DNA of 64,000 nt from Ampelomyces quisqualis (Eukaryota > Ascomycota > Dothideomycetes > Pleosporales > Phaeosphaeriaceae). The stretch spans positions 1,054,001 through 1,118,000 of the forward strand of contig JAGTXZ010000021.1 of NCBI GenBank assembly GCA_018398575.1. Reading direction: 5' to 3'. Both the position numbers and the translations under genes were made by a program. The notes under the pieces were generated by a model, which was not told where the DNA came from, ran no database searches, and saw nothing but the letters and a program-made list of their open reading frames with translations. The stretch's first letter is position 1; each line of letters opens with the position of its first letter. Positions 21,671 through 34,393 of this stretch are shown here, piece after piece.

Positions 21671-23734
21671 ATGTCGGCCAGTACGGAACAACAGGAAGGG
21701 AACATATTTGCGCATCTGCCACTTTCTACATCAGGCGCGCAAGAAACCACGCTGACGGCACGCTTCCTGGATGATATACAGATGGCGACTGAGCGCTAAC
21801 CTGTCGAAGGGCAATGCACTCCTACGGACACCATACTTCAACAAGGGCTCGGCGTTCACCAAAGAAGAACGAGATGTGTTCAAACTCCATGGCCTGTTAC
21901 CGACGAACATTCAGACGCTGGAAGAACAGGTCAAGCGCGCATACGCCCAATATAGCTCTCGACCAAACGACTTGGCCAAGAACACATTCATGACCAGTCT
22001 GAAGGAACAAAACGAGGTGTTGTATTATCGAGTATGAGCTCTTCTGGGCTGGTCTTGGGTCTAGGCTAATTTATCGTGAGCTTATTCTCGATCACCTCAA
22101 GGAGATGTTTTCCATCATCTACACCCCGACCGAGGGGGACGCGATAGCCGATTACTCGAGGCTGTTCCGACGACCAGAGGGGTGTTTTCTCAATATAGAC
22201 GATTTGGATCAGGTCGAGGACGACCTGGATCAGTGGGGCGAGTCTGAAGACATTGACTTGATAGTTGTGAGCGATGGAGAACAAATATTGGGCATTGGCG
22301 ATCAAGGAGTTGGTGCTATCTTGATCAGTGTCGCTAAGCTGGTTATATACACGCTGTGCGCTGGTATTCATCCTTCAAGAACGCTGCCGGTAGTCCTGGA
22401 TTGCGGCACTGATGTGGGTCCCAAGTCACTTTCGATAGTGAGCAGTACTAATACAAAGTCAGAATCAGGAACTCCTCAACGACGACCTTTATCTCGGCCA
22501 ACGAAAGCCAAGAGTCCGGGGCGAAGAGTATGACCAATTCATCGAGAAATTTATCTCGACTTGCAGAAAGCGGTATCCCAAGGCTTACATTCATTTCGAG
22601 GATTTTGGCTTGAACAACGCGCGCAGAATCCTTGACAAATACACGCCAAAAATAGCATGTTTCAACGACGATGTACAAGGGACGGGCTGCGTGACGCTCG
22701 CGGCCATCATGGCTGCATTCAAGGTGAGCGGAACCAAGTGGGACGAGGCTCGCTTCGTCATGTTTGGCTCAGGCTCTGCCGGCACAGGTATCGCAGACCA
22801 GATCAAGGACGCCATCTCTCAGAATACTTGCAAGTCGAGAGAAGAGGCCGCGGAGCAGATATGGTGAGTCGATCTGACATTGGTTTGGCCTCATTTCTGA
22901 CTTTTTCGCTAGGTGTGTCGACAAACCTGGCCTCTTACTGGACGGCAAGAAGGATCAGCTTACGCCCGCACAATTGCTATATGCTCGAGAAGACAAGGAG
23001 TGGGAAGGTAAAGAACATGGTGACCTGCTCTCCGTGGTCAAAGAAGTCAAGCCACACGTCCTCATCGGCACCTCAACCAAGCCAGGCGCATTCTCAGAAG
23101 ACGTCGTTCGAGAAATGGCAGAGCATGTTGAGCGTCCGGTCATATTCCCACTCTCCAATCCAACACGACTACATGAGGCGAAGCCGCAAGACCTGTACGA
23201 CTGGACCGACGGCAAAGTACTAGTCGCTACAGGCTCGCCGTTCCCGCCTGTCAAACATAATGGCCGAGAATATGATATCTGTAAGTCTCTCTGAGCCTGG
23301 TCGAGGTCTGCATGCTGAACATCCAAGCTGAGTGCAACAACTCCGTAACATTCCCCGGCATCGGTCTCGGCGCAGTTCTCAGTCGCACACGCCTCATGAC
23401 GCCCGCAATGCTAGTCGCCGCAGTGCAAGCCCTCGCCTCCGAGGCCCCCGTGGTCAAGGGCTCTGGTGCTGGCCTCCTACCCGACGTCGAAGATGTCCGC
23501 GAGATCAGTGTGAAAATAGCGCGCAACGTGATCAAGAAAGCTGTTGAAAACAGTTTGGCGCAAGAGAAGAATATTCCAGACAACGACGACGATCTTGAGG
23601 GGTGGATCCGCGAACAGATGTGGACGGCGGAATATCGGCCGCTGAAGCTTGTGGATAAGAGTGTCGCGAACGCACATGCGCGAGGCGAGGCAGGTGTCGC
23701 GGCGGGGCAGAGGGAGGCTAAGGGAACCGCATAA
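21671..23734 (+). CDS. Malic enzyme (malate dehydrogenase, oxaloacetate-decarboxylating)
   Basis: Six exons: 21671-21757, 21810-22031, 22081-22413, 22463-22863, 22913-23280 and 23328-23734 (605 residues). The enzyme converts malate to pyruvate and CO2, reducing NAD(P), and is a source of cytosolic or mitochondrial NADPH. Visible motifs: FNKGSAFT, SRPNDLAKNTFM, IYTPTEGDAI, VVSDGEQILGIGDQGVGAI, FNDDVQGTG, the dinucleotide loop MFGSGSAGTGIADQ, FPLSNPTRL and FPGIGLGAVLSR. The N-terminus joins LPLSTSGAQETTLT to GNALLRTPYF across an intron that appears to begin with GC (21758) and end with AG (21809), with a CTAAC branch point. The other introns are 47-50 bp and GT-AG. There is no clear mitochondrial presequence. 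Confidence 0.93.
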
Positions 23735-24687
23735 GTTTTATGGACGTTGTTATATGTGCCAGCTGATAGTATCATCTTCTTTTGTTCTACCATCGATTAT
23801 ATTGCGCTACCTCATCTCCGTGCCACCGATTTCACCATACTCCTATCGAAGATCTGAAAAGTAAAACGTTGCATTTGTTTACTCACACACTTGTACAAGT
23901 GCACATTCTTCTTGGGCTACTATTACTTCCATGTAAACAACAAGGAAGGCAACAATACACGCAACATTGCACTTTCTACCGGCGAAACCCTACCTTCACG
24001 TTCTACAACCAGGTCGGGCGGCTGAAAAAGGCACGATCGACCAGCATCGTCATACGGAAGGACATGTTGAAAACTTTGAACTCTACGGATAGTGAATTAA
24101 GTTGTTCTTTTTCGATGGGACTATTATCTATTGTTTTGTTAGGGGTGCCCTTGTTTGTGATGGTCAGCACGGTGAGTGGGGCGGATTAAGGAAGTGGTGG
24201 AAGCGTAAAGGAATCTATCACGAGCTCTGTGATGAGTTTTCGAGCTGTGAGCCATGGTCTACAGCCTATGATCTTTCTTCATCATCAAGCGAGGACATCT
24301 CCGATCGCGACGCGCGCTGTTGCGATGTCTGGGCGACCTCACATTGAACTGCGTGACGGCGTATCAGCCTGCATGACAGGATGGGCAGCAATCAATCATG
24401 TAGTGGTGAACATAGTATACTGTTTGGATTGCTTCAGCTGTTGATATATGGAGGTGCGGTTGTCAAGGGCACCAGTCGTTCTGTTGGCGATAACGCGTCT
24501 TTCACCTACTACGCACGGAGTGAAACCTCAGTGTCGCGCCCGCGAGCACTTAACAATCCGCTCGCTTATCTACCGTATCCACAATAAGTACATACTGTAA
24601 AGTTTCCTTCATCCAGCTCTTCTCTATCTTCCGCACCCACCTCCGACTCTCCTCAACTCAAATCTACCCACCACTCGGCCCGCAACC
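23735..24687. other. Intergenic
   Basis: No convincing gene in 953 bp; frames such as 23782-24189 have no coding character. The last ~90 bp are pyrimidine-rich (CCACCTCCGACTCTCC), as in many fungal promoters, ahead of the gene at 24688. Confidence 0.4.
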
Positions 24688-25971
24688 ATGAGTCGCAACA
24701 CGATCCGTTACGACTCCGGGTTTCCGCAAGAGCTCGAGTGTGACTGGCTGTACAAGGAACTTATTCCCATGCTAATAGTCGCATATGGGCGCTCAAAGGC
24801 CTACTGGAAGGAAGGGGTCCGACAGGCCTACGGGCGGATCAACGATCTGGTATGTACCTCTCTTCTACGCCACCAAACTGGCATTGCTGATCCGCTCATA
24901 GGCGATTTACGAAGACTTTGATAGTACGGTCGAGCGATTCCGTCTTCTACTTGTCAATCCAGACATCCTTTCTCGCGCTGAAATTGCGGACTTTGGCTTC
25001 CTCCGTGATAGCCACGCCATATGTATACAAGTCTTTGTGCGCCACTTCATCAGGCATGGAGAGTACGAGCTGCACTCGTTGGGCAAGGACCCTGACCGGG
25101 AGCACCCGCGGCGTATCTTGACAGAGGAGTATCAGGACAGCTACATCTTTGCTGGGAAGTTAGCTATGAAGTAAGTTGTAAACGGGAAGAGATGGGTGTG
25201 GAGGCCGCTAAGCTAAAGACGTCGGCGGTGTCTAGGACGCCAAAGCCCCACAGCACCACTCAGCAACTGGTTCCGAAAGTGGACCACCCTCTTCCAGAAC
25301 GGCCAGAGTATACTTTCGAGGCTCTTCGAAAGACAAGTCGACGGTCACAGACTAAAAGCCACGGTACTGTGCCGCGGGATAAATCCTCCAAAGGTCCCTG
25401 CGGCGATTACCCACCTCGCCGCGATCATGGCATACCGCCTACATATCCACAAGGGTATCCTCCGCGTGGCATAACAGGGCTTCCAATGCCGCCAGCATAC
25501 ATGCATCAACAGAACCACCAGACAGGTATCGCCCAGGCTTACTACCAAAACGGACCGGCCTATCCAAGATACCCTACCATACCGTCACATGGCTACGCAG
25601 CGAACAATCGGCCAGTTCTTGCTCCTGCTCCACATCTGCCATATGTCGGTCAAGGATCGGGTCAGCCTTACCAATACAACGAAAACACGGGCCCAGGATA
25701 TTATCGAACCAGTCCCGGCTACGCTGCGCAGTACGGTTACGGAGACGAACGCGGCTATCCAAGTCGGAACATCCCTCAGGTCGATGGCGGCTCCGACTCA
25801 ATGGAATATCAGCAGAGTCGCAACATCGCACAGACGTCACGATTGGTCCATGATGGCTCACGTGCGGTTTTCCAGGGTACAACTTCTGAGTTCCAGGCCA
25901 ACACGGGCGCTTCTCATCTCCACCTTGGTGCGAGTGCGTTCGTTCCTGGTGCTTATAACCACAGCTTCTAG
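24688..25971 (+). CDS. Hypothetical protein with a Pro/Tyr/Gln-rich C-terminal half
   Basis: Three exons: 24688-24849, 24902-25170 and 25236-25971 (388 residues), with GTATGT...TAG and GTAAGT...CTAG introns. Residues 1-143 are ordered and charged (ELECDWLYKELIPMLIVAYG, AIYEDFDSTVERFRLLL, FGFLRDSHAICIQVFVRHF). From about 150 on the chain is low-complexity, rich in P, Y, Q, G and S, with repeated GYP, YPRYP and PGYY motifs, likely disordered. No known domain is recognised. A short folded head with a prion-like tail is common among RNA-binding or scaffold proteins, but nothing here fixes a function. Confidence 0.65.
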
Positions 25972-27064
25972 AAGAAGTACCACGATAAGCGTTTGAGGAA
26001 GGATTCGCATGTGAGTGAAGCTGGATCACTCGATTGGGCGATGATTTGGAGATCAGCTGCGTATAGAATTTGTGATTGGAGGAAAAGGAAAGCAAGCTCA
26101 CGCAAAGAGGATGCGATGCGTGTACAAGCGACGTTGGGATGTTGTGTGGGTCCGATGGCCTAACCTGTCACTGTCAGTATACCAAAGACGTCAACAGATG
26201 TCACGTGTAATGTAAGGGTGTGTAATACGTGCGTGCTGATGAGTGAAGTTTGTGTGTAGAATTTCACACGTTTCCCCTCTTTATTATCATAGAAACAAGT
26301 TGATCGCGCAATTGACCGCCAGAACTTCATCTCCAGCAACTACAAACGCCACCCAACTACGCTGCACATTCGATCTACTCGGTTGTAGGGAAGAGATGAA
26401 TGCAATGGAACGTCGTTATCCTGCGTGCGGCCTTGGCCAGCATTGAAGCTGTCTTGGTATACGCCCAAAGAGGCAGGCCATTTTGGCACTCCCCTTGGCA
26501 AGCCTGGGCGGCAATCCCGCCACGCTTTCGGCTGTATGAAAGCCTCGAGGATGTTATCTTTTCCATCTCAGCATCATCTTGGCATGTCTTTTGCGAACAT
26601 AGACCCGGCGGATCGTGGCGACATGGCGGGGATAAGCCGTTGGAGATGGCGTTTGAACCATTGGCCTCCTCCCTATTTCGAACTAAGCCGGGGCGCCTCG
26701 CCTTATACCATGGTCTTGGTACAGTCCAATATCACGCTTACATTCGGTAGCAATACCAAAGCATCGTAAAGCAACCCTTCGACAGGGCCAGGCACGAGCG
26801 CATCAGACTTGAACCTATCATGGATGTTGTATAACACGATAACAGGTCTGACCGAGTAAGGCTCCACTACATGGGGTGCAAACACACAAACAGTCGCGTG
26901 CAAACCCTGTGTCGCTCTTGTCTAATGCTTAGTCTGGACCCTTGCACCAAATCTATATGAAGAGGGGCATAGGCTGCCTCGGATACCGCAGACGTCAACG
27001 ATCCGGTCAGGTCTCAGTTGTTCATCTACCTTGGAACCTCGACAACTCTTTCATAGCTGCCACA
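25972..27064. other. Intergenic
   Basis: These 1.1 kb lack a recognisable gene. Overlapping frames at 26375-26770 appear on both strands but show no domain and no splice logic. The last part should hold the peptide-transporter promoter. Confidence 0.4.
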
Positions 27065-29111
27065 ATGGCTGCCACTACCAATGTCAAGGCTAGCCTCGAG
27101 ATCACAAAGGGCGCCACGGTGTTCGATCCCATCCCTTTAGATGCCAGCTCTACCAATTCCATCGAGGATGAGAATACCCACCTTCTCGGTCCCTTTCCCA
27201 CCGAGGAGGAATGGGCCACACTTCCCCGTGTAGCTGGTAGCATTCCATGGCAAGCATGGACTGTTGCCGTGGTTGAGTTCGTCGAGCGCTTCAGTTATTA
27301 CGGTACCAGCGCTGTCTGTACGTTCTCAACTTCTTCCACGATGAATCCAGACACTAAAAATGTACAGTCGTCAACTTCATCCAAAAAGATCTTCCTCCGG
27401 GTTCCAGGACCGGTGCTGGGTTCCTCAAGAAGCCAGGTTCCGGTGCTCTCGGTATGGGACAGCGAGCTTCTACCGGTCTGACTATGTGTATGTACTTCCA
27501 ACCTCGATCGCCCTCTTCCCGAATCCCAGCTAACAATACGCAGTCAACCAGTTTTGGTCGTATATTACTCCCCTCGGTGGCGCGTGGCTCGCTGATGAGT
27601 ACTGGGGCCGTTACCTCACCATTCAGTATGCCAACATCATCTCCATCATCGGGCATATTCTCCTCATCTTCTCTGCCATTCCTCAGGTCATCACAAAGCC
27701 CGGCGCCTCCATTGCTGTCTTCTCCGTCGGTCTTGTTGTCATGGGTATCGGTACTGGTGGTTTCAAGTCGAATATCTCGCCTCTCATCGCCGAGCAGTAC
27801 AAAGACCAGAAGGCGTATGTTCGCGTGAAGAAGAACGGTCAGAGGGAGATTGTTGACCCTGCAACCACCACCGCGCGTATCTGTAAGCAAAGGCCACCCA
27901 CAGAGATCAGCGACTATCCTAACGGCGCTAGACATATATTTTTACTTCCTGATCAACTGCGGCTCGCTCACCGGTTCTCTTGCTATGGTTTACTCCGAGC
28001 ATGTAAGTCGCCATCATAGTTGAAACCGAGGCGCGTACTGACTGTCAACTAGTTCGTTGGTTTCTGGCTCTCCTACACGCTTCCTACCATCTGCTACCTG
28101 CTGTGCCCTCTGCTCTTGATCTTCTTTAAGAAGCACTACAAATTGTCGCCCCCTACTGGATCTGTTATGGGCCGCGCTTCCAAGCTCATTCGTCTAGCGT
28201 TCAAGATGAGTCCCAAGAAGAACGTCTTCAAAGACGAGGGTTTCTGGGAGAGAATCAAGCCCAACACTCTCCGTGCGAACGGCGAGTCTCCACCCGCCTG
28301 GATGACTTTTGACGACGCCTGGGTCGACGAGGTCCGCCGTGGTGTCATTGCTTGCAAGGTCTTTCTCTGGTACCCGCTTTACTGGCTTGCCTACAACCAG
28401 ATGACCAACAATCTCGTCTCACAAGCCAATACCATGAACCTCGGTCAAACCCCCAACGACATCGTCGCCAAGCTGAACCCTATCTTCATCATCATCGTCA
28501 TCCCCATCATGGATTTTGGTGTCTATCCCGCTCTCCGGAAGATGGGCATCAACTTCACTCCCATCAAGAAGATCACGGCCGGTTTTGCCCTCTCCTCCTT
28601 CGCCATGGTATCCGCTTGTGTCATCCAAGCATATATCTACAAAATGTCCCCCTGCGGCGACCACATCAACAAGCTCAGCAAGACTCGCAATGACTGCCAT
28701 GCCGACATTTCCGTGTGGGTTCAAGTCTTCCCCTATGGTCTCATCGGTATGTCTGAAGTCCTTGCGTCCATCACCAAGCTTGAATACGCATACACCAAGG
28801 CCCCGAACAACATGAAGTCCACTATCCAAGCCATCGCGCTCTCCACATCCGCTGTATCTGCCGCTCTTGGCCAGGCCTTTGTCTCGCTCTCCGAGGACCC
28901 GCTGCTCGTTTGGAACTACGGTTCCGTGGCGGTTGTTGCGATGATTGGGGGTATTGGATTCTACTTGACCTTCCGCAAGACAGATCGTGAGGAAGACGCT
29001 ATGAACAACCTGAAGGAGAGTACATATATTGGTAATAAGAAGCAGGATGATGTTGAACATGTTGAGCCTACGATAGTTAGGGACGAGAAGAATGAGAAGA
29101 ATGGATTTTAG
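27065..29111 (+). CDS. ptr2: Proton-coupled di/tripeptide transporter (PTR2/POT family)
   Basis: Five exons: 27065-27317, 27368-27487, 27544-27882, 27932-28002 and 28053-29111 (613 residues). It imports di- and tripeptides across the plasma membrane with protons. Family signatures are visible: VVEFVERFSYYGTSAV in helix 1 (the E-x-F-E-R-x-x-Y-Y-G motif), FWSYITPLGGAWLADEYWGR, GIGTGGFKSNISPLIAEQY, and FPYGLIGMSEVLASITKLEY with AYTKAPNNMKS toward the C-terminus. An extended intracellular loop (about 280-330) carries charged residues, and the C-terminal tail is acidic/basic and cytosolic. The start follows CACA and gives a typical N-terminal hydrophilic region of about 75 residues. All introns are 49-56 bp, GT-AG. 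Confidence 0.95.
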
Positions 29112-30389
29112 AGTAGGCCCTGTTTATATGGATTGGGTGGAGAAAAGCTTCATATGATGATACATGACGATTCGAGACAGCACGATATTTGCTTAATAAG
29201 CGCGGTGGATGGTAAACTACCCCCAGTGGAAGGAATGAAGTGCTAGTCTATAATCTGTTATCCTCCATGACTTGTGATTCCTGCCAACCGCTCTCCTATT
29301 GAGCATTGCGTCGGCACCAGAGCTATTTTTTCTGGGCATGTTAGGCCTGACGCGCCCCTATCTTAACTGAGATCAATTGCTTTGCTTTGTCGAAACGCTG
29401 TTGTACCGAGCAAGTCCTCTGTTTCCTTCTTCTTGTATCCTTCTTGGGCAGGCAATGCGCCTGCCCCATCCTCACACACCAGCTTTACCTACCTTATCTG
29501 AAGTCAGAACGGAGTTTTGGAGACGGCGTACCGAACAGAAATCTGATTTATCTCATAAATCTTTCCGGCCCGCTTACTGTCCGCGCTGAATGACCCCAGC
29601 ACCCCAATTAGACTAACCAGGTCACTATGGTAGGGCTCTGTAGTTACTCCTGCCTGGGAAACGTCATTGCCTACCCCCATAAGCAGTATTACCTAACCCT
29701 ATAAGCCCTTGTCTTAAAGCCCTTAAAAGCTACCTACACACTTCAAATAATTTCTGTGTCTACTAAGTATCATAGGTATTTTATTTACACAGATGTTAAA
29801 AGTTTAAAAAAAGTGTAAAAAAAGTCCAAAACTCAAGAATCCTCCTCTCCCATCTCACCCTCGCCGCGCACCATCTATCCCCCGCTCCCCTCTCCACCAC
29901 CCCAATTCTATTTCTACCACTCCCGTCCTACTCCAAACTTCCAGACCTCCATGTTCTCGATCATTCCGTCCCACGAATTCAAATCCCCACGTCCTCTTCC
30001 CTCTACCCAGACATGAAACATTCCTCGCGCCAAGCCCAACGCCTTCGAAACACGACTCCAAACCACTCTTGCGCCATGTTCCGCAACATCAAACGTCGCG
30101 CACCCAAATACGCGTGTTTGCGAGGACGAAATAAGCTTAGACTAGCTAGACGAAGCACTCCAATCCTCCTTGGTAGCTTGGCCATGTTTGGGATATTTTG
30201 GTCATGGTGCGAGAGAGACATATGTTCTTTGCGATTCCCACTTCTTGTACGTTTCAAATCTCTCTCTCTGTCTTGTACTTTCGATTCTCCCGTCTTCATA
30301 TTCGCTTCTCGCGGCTGGTCCACCATTTTTATCATTATCGATATTAACTTAATCCAACTTTAATCACGTCGCACGGATTGGTTTTGAAA
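29112..30389. other. Intergenic with an AT-rich patch
   Basis: No gene is supported. From about 29630 to 29830 the sequence becomes AT-rich with CTA/TTA-type words (CCTAACCCTATAAGCCC, TTTAAAAAAAGTG), resembling a small RIP-affected or transposon remnant without identifiable ends. The remainder is ordinary; the stretch before 30390 is the promoter of the secreted hydrolase. Confidence 0.4.
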
Positions 30390-31558
30390 ATGTACACCTG
30401 TCTTATCGCGCTCTCTGCGCTGGCTGGTTTGACTACCGCAATGCCCCAGCGTAATCGTAACGGCAACGGCGGCGGGAGAGGTCAACAAGGTACCGCGCAA
30501 CAAAAAGCCGCGCAAGTGCCGCAGGGCTTGTCACAAGCGCAGGATGGAAGTGTGATTATGGATGATACTGTCATGGTCAAGTATGATATTCCCCTCCACG
30601 CTGCACACCAGCACCCCCGTTGCAAAGTAAACTAACGCTCCACAGCGGCCTCCCAATCCGCTTCAAAATCTCCGCGCCGGCGGACCAATACCTCACCACG
30701 TCGGGCGTCCCAGGTGCAGCGGCAACATCCGGGCAAGGCACGCTAGGCGCAAACGTGCTTTTGCACGGCGACGGCGGACAGTCCTTCTTCGACATGCCGA
30801 ATCAGAACGTGCAGGCTAACACCATGGGCGTCGCGCTGCTGGCGCCCGACGACAAGTTATTCTGGGGCGGCGGCGCAGGATTGCAAAGGACTGAGGGCGT
30901 GGCACATGCGCAGGCAGTCAACGACTTTGTTCAGAAGGAGCTTCCTGCGCGCGTGGCTGTGAATATGAGTAATGTCGTCTTCACTGGCGTGAGTGGAGGG
31001 AGTTTGATGATGAGTGGGTTTTTCATACCTGCGCAGATGCAAAACTATGTGAATTCAGCAGTGGAGCTGAATTGTGGTGGGATGCCGCCGCAGGTGGCAT
31101 TTGTGGATCAGGCAAAGGTTATGAGCCAGACGAGGATCCATTACCAGTCGACGCAGGGAGAATTGGACTCTTTGCAGGGCTCGATTCCACAGGCCGTGGC
31201 GGCGTATGAGCAGGCTGCTACGAGTGTGGGGATGACTCCTGCGCAGGTGAACGCGCTGCAGACGGTGGACAACACGCCTGTTGGTGGGCATTGCGCATTC
31301 GATGGGCAGGACTTTGTCAGTGGTGTGCAGGTCATGAGTTCGAATTATGCGAATGTCATGCAGGGCGGGAACGGGGCTGTGGTGGGCATCGGAGCGCCTA
31401 GCACTGGTGTAGTCGCCAACGGCGTGGTTGGCAACGAGCAGTTGAAGTTTGCGGCGGGCCAGAGGAAGCGCGAGGCGGAGATGGAGGAGATGGTGAACAT
31501 GAAGTGGTCGAGGCAGTGGGATGTCATCAAGACGGGCGACGTGCAGCTGCTGTCGTGA
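30390..31558 (+). CDS. Secreted alpha/beta-hydrolase-like protein
   Basis: Two exons, 30390-30580 and 30646-31558 (367 residues), with a 65-bp intron (GTATGA...CACAG, branch CTAAC). The signal peptide MYTCLIALSALAGLTTA is followed by a Gly/Gln/Asn-rich linker (QRNRNGNGGGRGQQ). The splice makes VMVNGLPIRFKISAPADQY. The core has an oxyanion-type motif VLLHGDGGQSFF, a nucleophile elbow TGVSGGSLMMSGF, conserved cysteines (LNCGGMPP, GGHCAF) and GGHCAFDGQDF near the end, containing a plausible catalytic histidine. It resembles extracellular esterase-like proteins often mislabelled cyclin-like F-box in fungal annotations. It is convergent with uL14 (310 bp between ends). Confidence 0.75.
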
Positions 31559-31868
31559 GATGTGAGTTCGTGCTAGTTGGTGCAGTTTTCCATTCTCTGT
31601 AAGTATGCCCTAGCTCATCAAGCTCTGCCACCTTCCGTCATAGCGATCGAGAGCTTCCCATTCTGTCAATACCACTATTTCGGGGATGATATCACGTGAC
31701 ACGCAATGCGAAAAAGGTGTTGGCTGTTCGTCATGTTCATTTGACTGGCATTGTGAAGGTCGGGCCATTGCTAGTCTGCGCAATGTCTGCGTCCACATCC
31801 TTCATCCCGTAAATGCACTTTCGCCGTCCCGGAACCCACAAAAGTCGAAGAGCAGGAAAAAAAACACG
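31559..31868. other. Intergenic between convergent genes
   Basis: Should hold the 3' UTRs of the hydrolase and uL14 genes; nothing else is seen. Confidence 0.4.
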
Positions 31869-32457
31869 TCACATGACGACACCGGAGTTGGAGGCGATAC
31901 GCGGCCATAGCTCGGCGGCCTCCTTTGCGACGGGGCCGGTGATGGCGGAGCCCTTCATTTCACCCTTGGGGTTGACGATCTGGGTGCTGTCAGCTGGGTG
32001 TTCCTGCGCACATGTCCTGGCCGCATGCGTGTGCTGCCGGGTCATCCGCTTCCACTCACCACACCAGCGTTGTCCTCGAAGTACAGGAAGACGCCGTCTG
32101 CTCGCCTCCATGGCTTGCTCTGGCGCACAATGACGGCGGGCATGACCTTCTTCCGCAGCTCGGGCTTTCCCTTCTTGACCGTTGCCATGACCATGTCTCC
32201 CGCACCGCCGGCAGGCAGACGGTTGAGGCGCGCCCCGATGCCCTTGACTGAGATGATGTACAGGTTGCGGGCGCCCGAGTTGTCGCAGCAGTTCATGACG
32301 GCCCCGCTGTGCTTGCGTTAGCCAAGTCTCTTGCTCTCCACGGCTCGATCCGAGGTGCGCGTCGATGGCGTGCGGGGAGAACGTACACAGGCAGGCCGAG
32401 CGTCATCTTGAGCTTGTTACCGGAGGAAGAACCTCGACTGCGCGCCACATTAGCCAT
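31869..32457 (-). CDS. rpl23: 60S ribosomal protein uL14 (L23)
   Basis: Three exons on the minus strand: 32457-32387, 32306-32060 and 31979-31869 (142 residues). The protein sits on the large-subunit face at an intersubunit bridge. Diagnostic segments: GNKLKMTLGLPVGAVMNCCD across the first splice, NSGARNLYIISVKGIG, LNRLPAGGAGDMVMATVKKG, KVMPAVIVRQSKPWRR and DGVFLYFEDNAGV joined to IVNPKGEMKGSAITGPVAKE. The length matches the usual 140. The early first intron, only 71 nt into the coding sequence, is typical of fungal ribosomal-protein genes. It is divergently arranged with the gene at 32991. Confidence 0.96.
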
Positions 32458-32990
32458 TGTACAAGACGTCGGTGCCTCCTCCTTTGAGATGTCGGCACAC
32501 ATACCCACGCTTGGATGCCATTGCGACGGAGTGATGGGGTCGTTGGTGTTGTGAGGGTCGGTCGTGTGCGGCGTCGCGAAATTGTCCATGTTCTCCAGTG
32601 AATTTCGTCTGCGAAGTGCGTCTCGCATCACCGTGCGCTAGCCGTCTTGGGCCGTAGCGTTGCCGCACCCCACCTGGGCCCACCAAAGACATGTCGGACA
32701 TCAACACCACAGGATGCACACTTCACCTCACAACCTGCCGAAGGACAGTCATCGTTGCTTTTCAGTTGGCAGGACTCATCTCCGCCTTGGTACAGCATTT
32801 CACACGGATGTAATCTCAAGAGCTGGATTCAGGGTAGGTTTTTTTCACGTTGGCGTTGACATCATGAGGTTCCCACACAATAGTTTGCCCACAGGCGTGA
32901 ACATGTCTCAGTAACTTGTCTCGACCATCAAGACAAACCCGAGCCGCGTACAATACTTAATCATGGACGCTCGCCAAATTATTCTGGTCA
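32458..32990. other. Divergent promoter region of uL14 and the gene at 32991
   Basis: A 533-bp spacer between two divergent starts, with no repeat or additional gene seen. Overlapping frames on both strands are not protein-like. Confidence 0.45.
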
Positions 32991-33705
32991 ATGTCAAGTG
33001 CAACTATGCCTCACAAAACAGCTCTCACAACGGCGACAAACTCTCGGCTTGAAGATTGGATGGATGATGACCTCCGCCCGCTCTTGCGAGATTGCTACAA
33101 GATTAACGGCGTGAAGGAGTTTACAGAGCTCACCGACCGGGCCTGTATCCATGCCGCAACTTCGGAAGTGTACAGCGGGGAGGACGTCGCAAGAGTTGTT
33201 GCTGCTGTTCAGCAAAAGGGCCGTCCAGGCGCACGCGATACCGGCCTGCCGCTCACCGACGAGCAGTTTGACCGTGTGGAGTTCGTTGTTGAGATTCTGA
33301 TTGCACATCGTTTGAGAAACAACAACTTCAACATCCTGGAAAGTGGACGTGAAGGGTAGGCAAGCACTTTGTCAAGAAAAGAAAGGAAAATATGCGGCCT
33401 CGTACTAACCAAGCTGTTGCATTAGGCGTCGCTTATCAAAAGGCGAAATCCCCAAGCTTAGGGGATCCTCCATCGATACTCGTTATGGCCTCACCTCCGT
33501 CCCTAGTTTTGAAGGCTTAGATAAGATCGCAACATTCAGGAGCCTTCGTGTTGTGCGCCCAACTACCATCCCGGCTCCCGACACGCATACTTCCGCTACA
33601 ACTCAAGCGACATCTACTTCCTCGCCACGATGCAGCAAGCGCAAGCGTGCGGATGGGGCCGATGGCGACCGCGATAGGAAACGGCCAGTCGCCAGGGAGC
33701 ACTGA
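32991..33705 (+). CDS. Hypothetical protein with a basic C-terminus
   Basis: Two exons, 32991-33355 and 33426-33705 (214 residues), with a 70-bp intron (GTAGGC...ATTAG). The N-terminal part is helical and charged (SRLEDWMDDDLRPLLRDCY, INGVKEFTELTDRA, DEQFDRVEFVVEILIAHRLR). The second exon gives a Ser/Thr-rich linker and a basic cluster CSKRKRADGADGDRDRKRP that looks like a bipartite nuclear localisation signal. No family is recognised. The second Met (residue 6) is a possible alternative start. Confidence 0.6.
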
Positions 33706-34393
33706 TCACCATTGAGAGCAACGTTGAGACCACCTAAATATGCGTGGCGTCTAAACGCTGGTGGCGAAACGATCTAGGAAGTAAACGTCAACAGAAAGTT
33801 TGATTTTTGGAATTGTGCAAACTATCGTTCAGTCATACCCTATCCTTGTCTTGACCTTATTTTGGCTTATCGTACATCTCCTACGTTGCCAAAAGATCTA
33901 TGCAAATTAATGTGCCAAGGAGGTGCAGAATTCTCATGGTGTCCGTCCATGATTTACTGCACTGCAATACTGCCCTGCCATCGTGACAGGAACAACTGAC
34001 TGTGATATTCGAATTCCGTGCTCAGCTGACATCCTATCAAGTTTACTGTTTACCATACGAATCGTATATCTACCCCAAACTGCTCAATCCATTCACTTTT
34101 TAACTGTGCTAGTCGACATGTCGTCACCAGTCTGGAGGTGAGCGAGAATCGCACACAAGCGGAACTCAAAGTCACGGTGAGAGTCGCTGTTCCCCCTTCG
34201 TATATAAACAGGTCCTCCTCACCATCTCCATCTCCTTTCTTCTCCACCCACTACCACATCTACTTCCGACACTCAGTCACGACTCAACCTTTGTAAGTTA
34301 TCATCCCTCTTCTGTAACAATGGGCACTCATCGTCTTTCGATATCAAGCTCCACTTACACCGAGACCAAACCCCCCTTCACCAAGCAATCATC
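33706..34393. other. Intergenic, likely promoter of the gene at 34394
   Basis: No gene in 688 bp. The last 190 bp include CT-rich tracts (CATCTCCATCTCCTTTC, CTCCACCCACTACC) and a TATATAAA-like sequence at 34201, compatible with a strong promoter. Confidence 0.4.
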
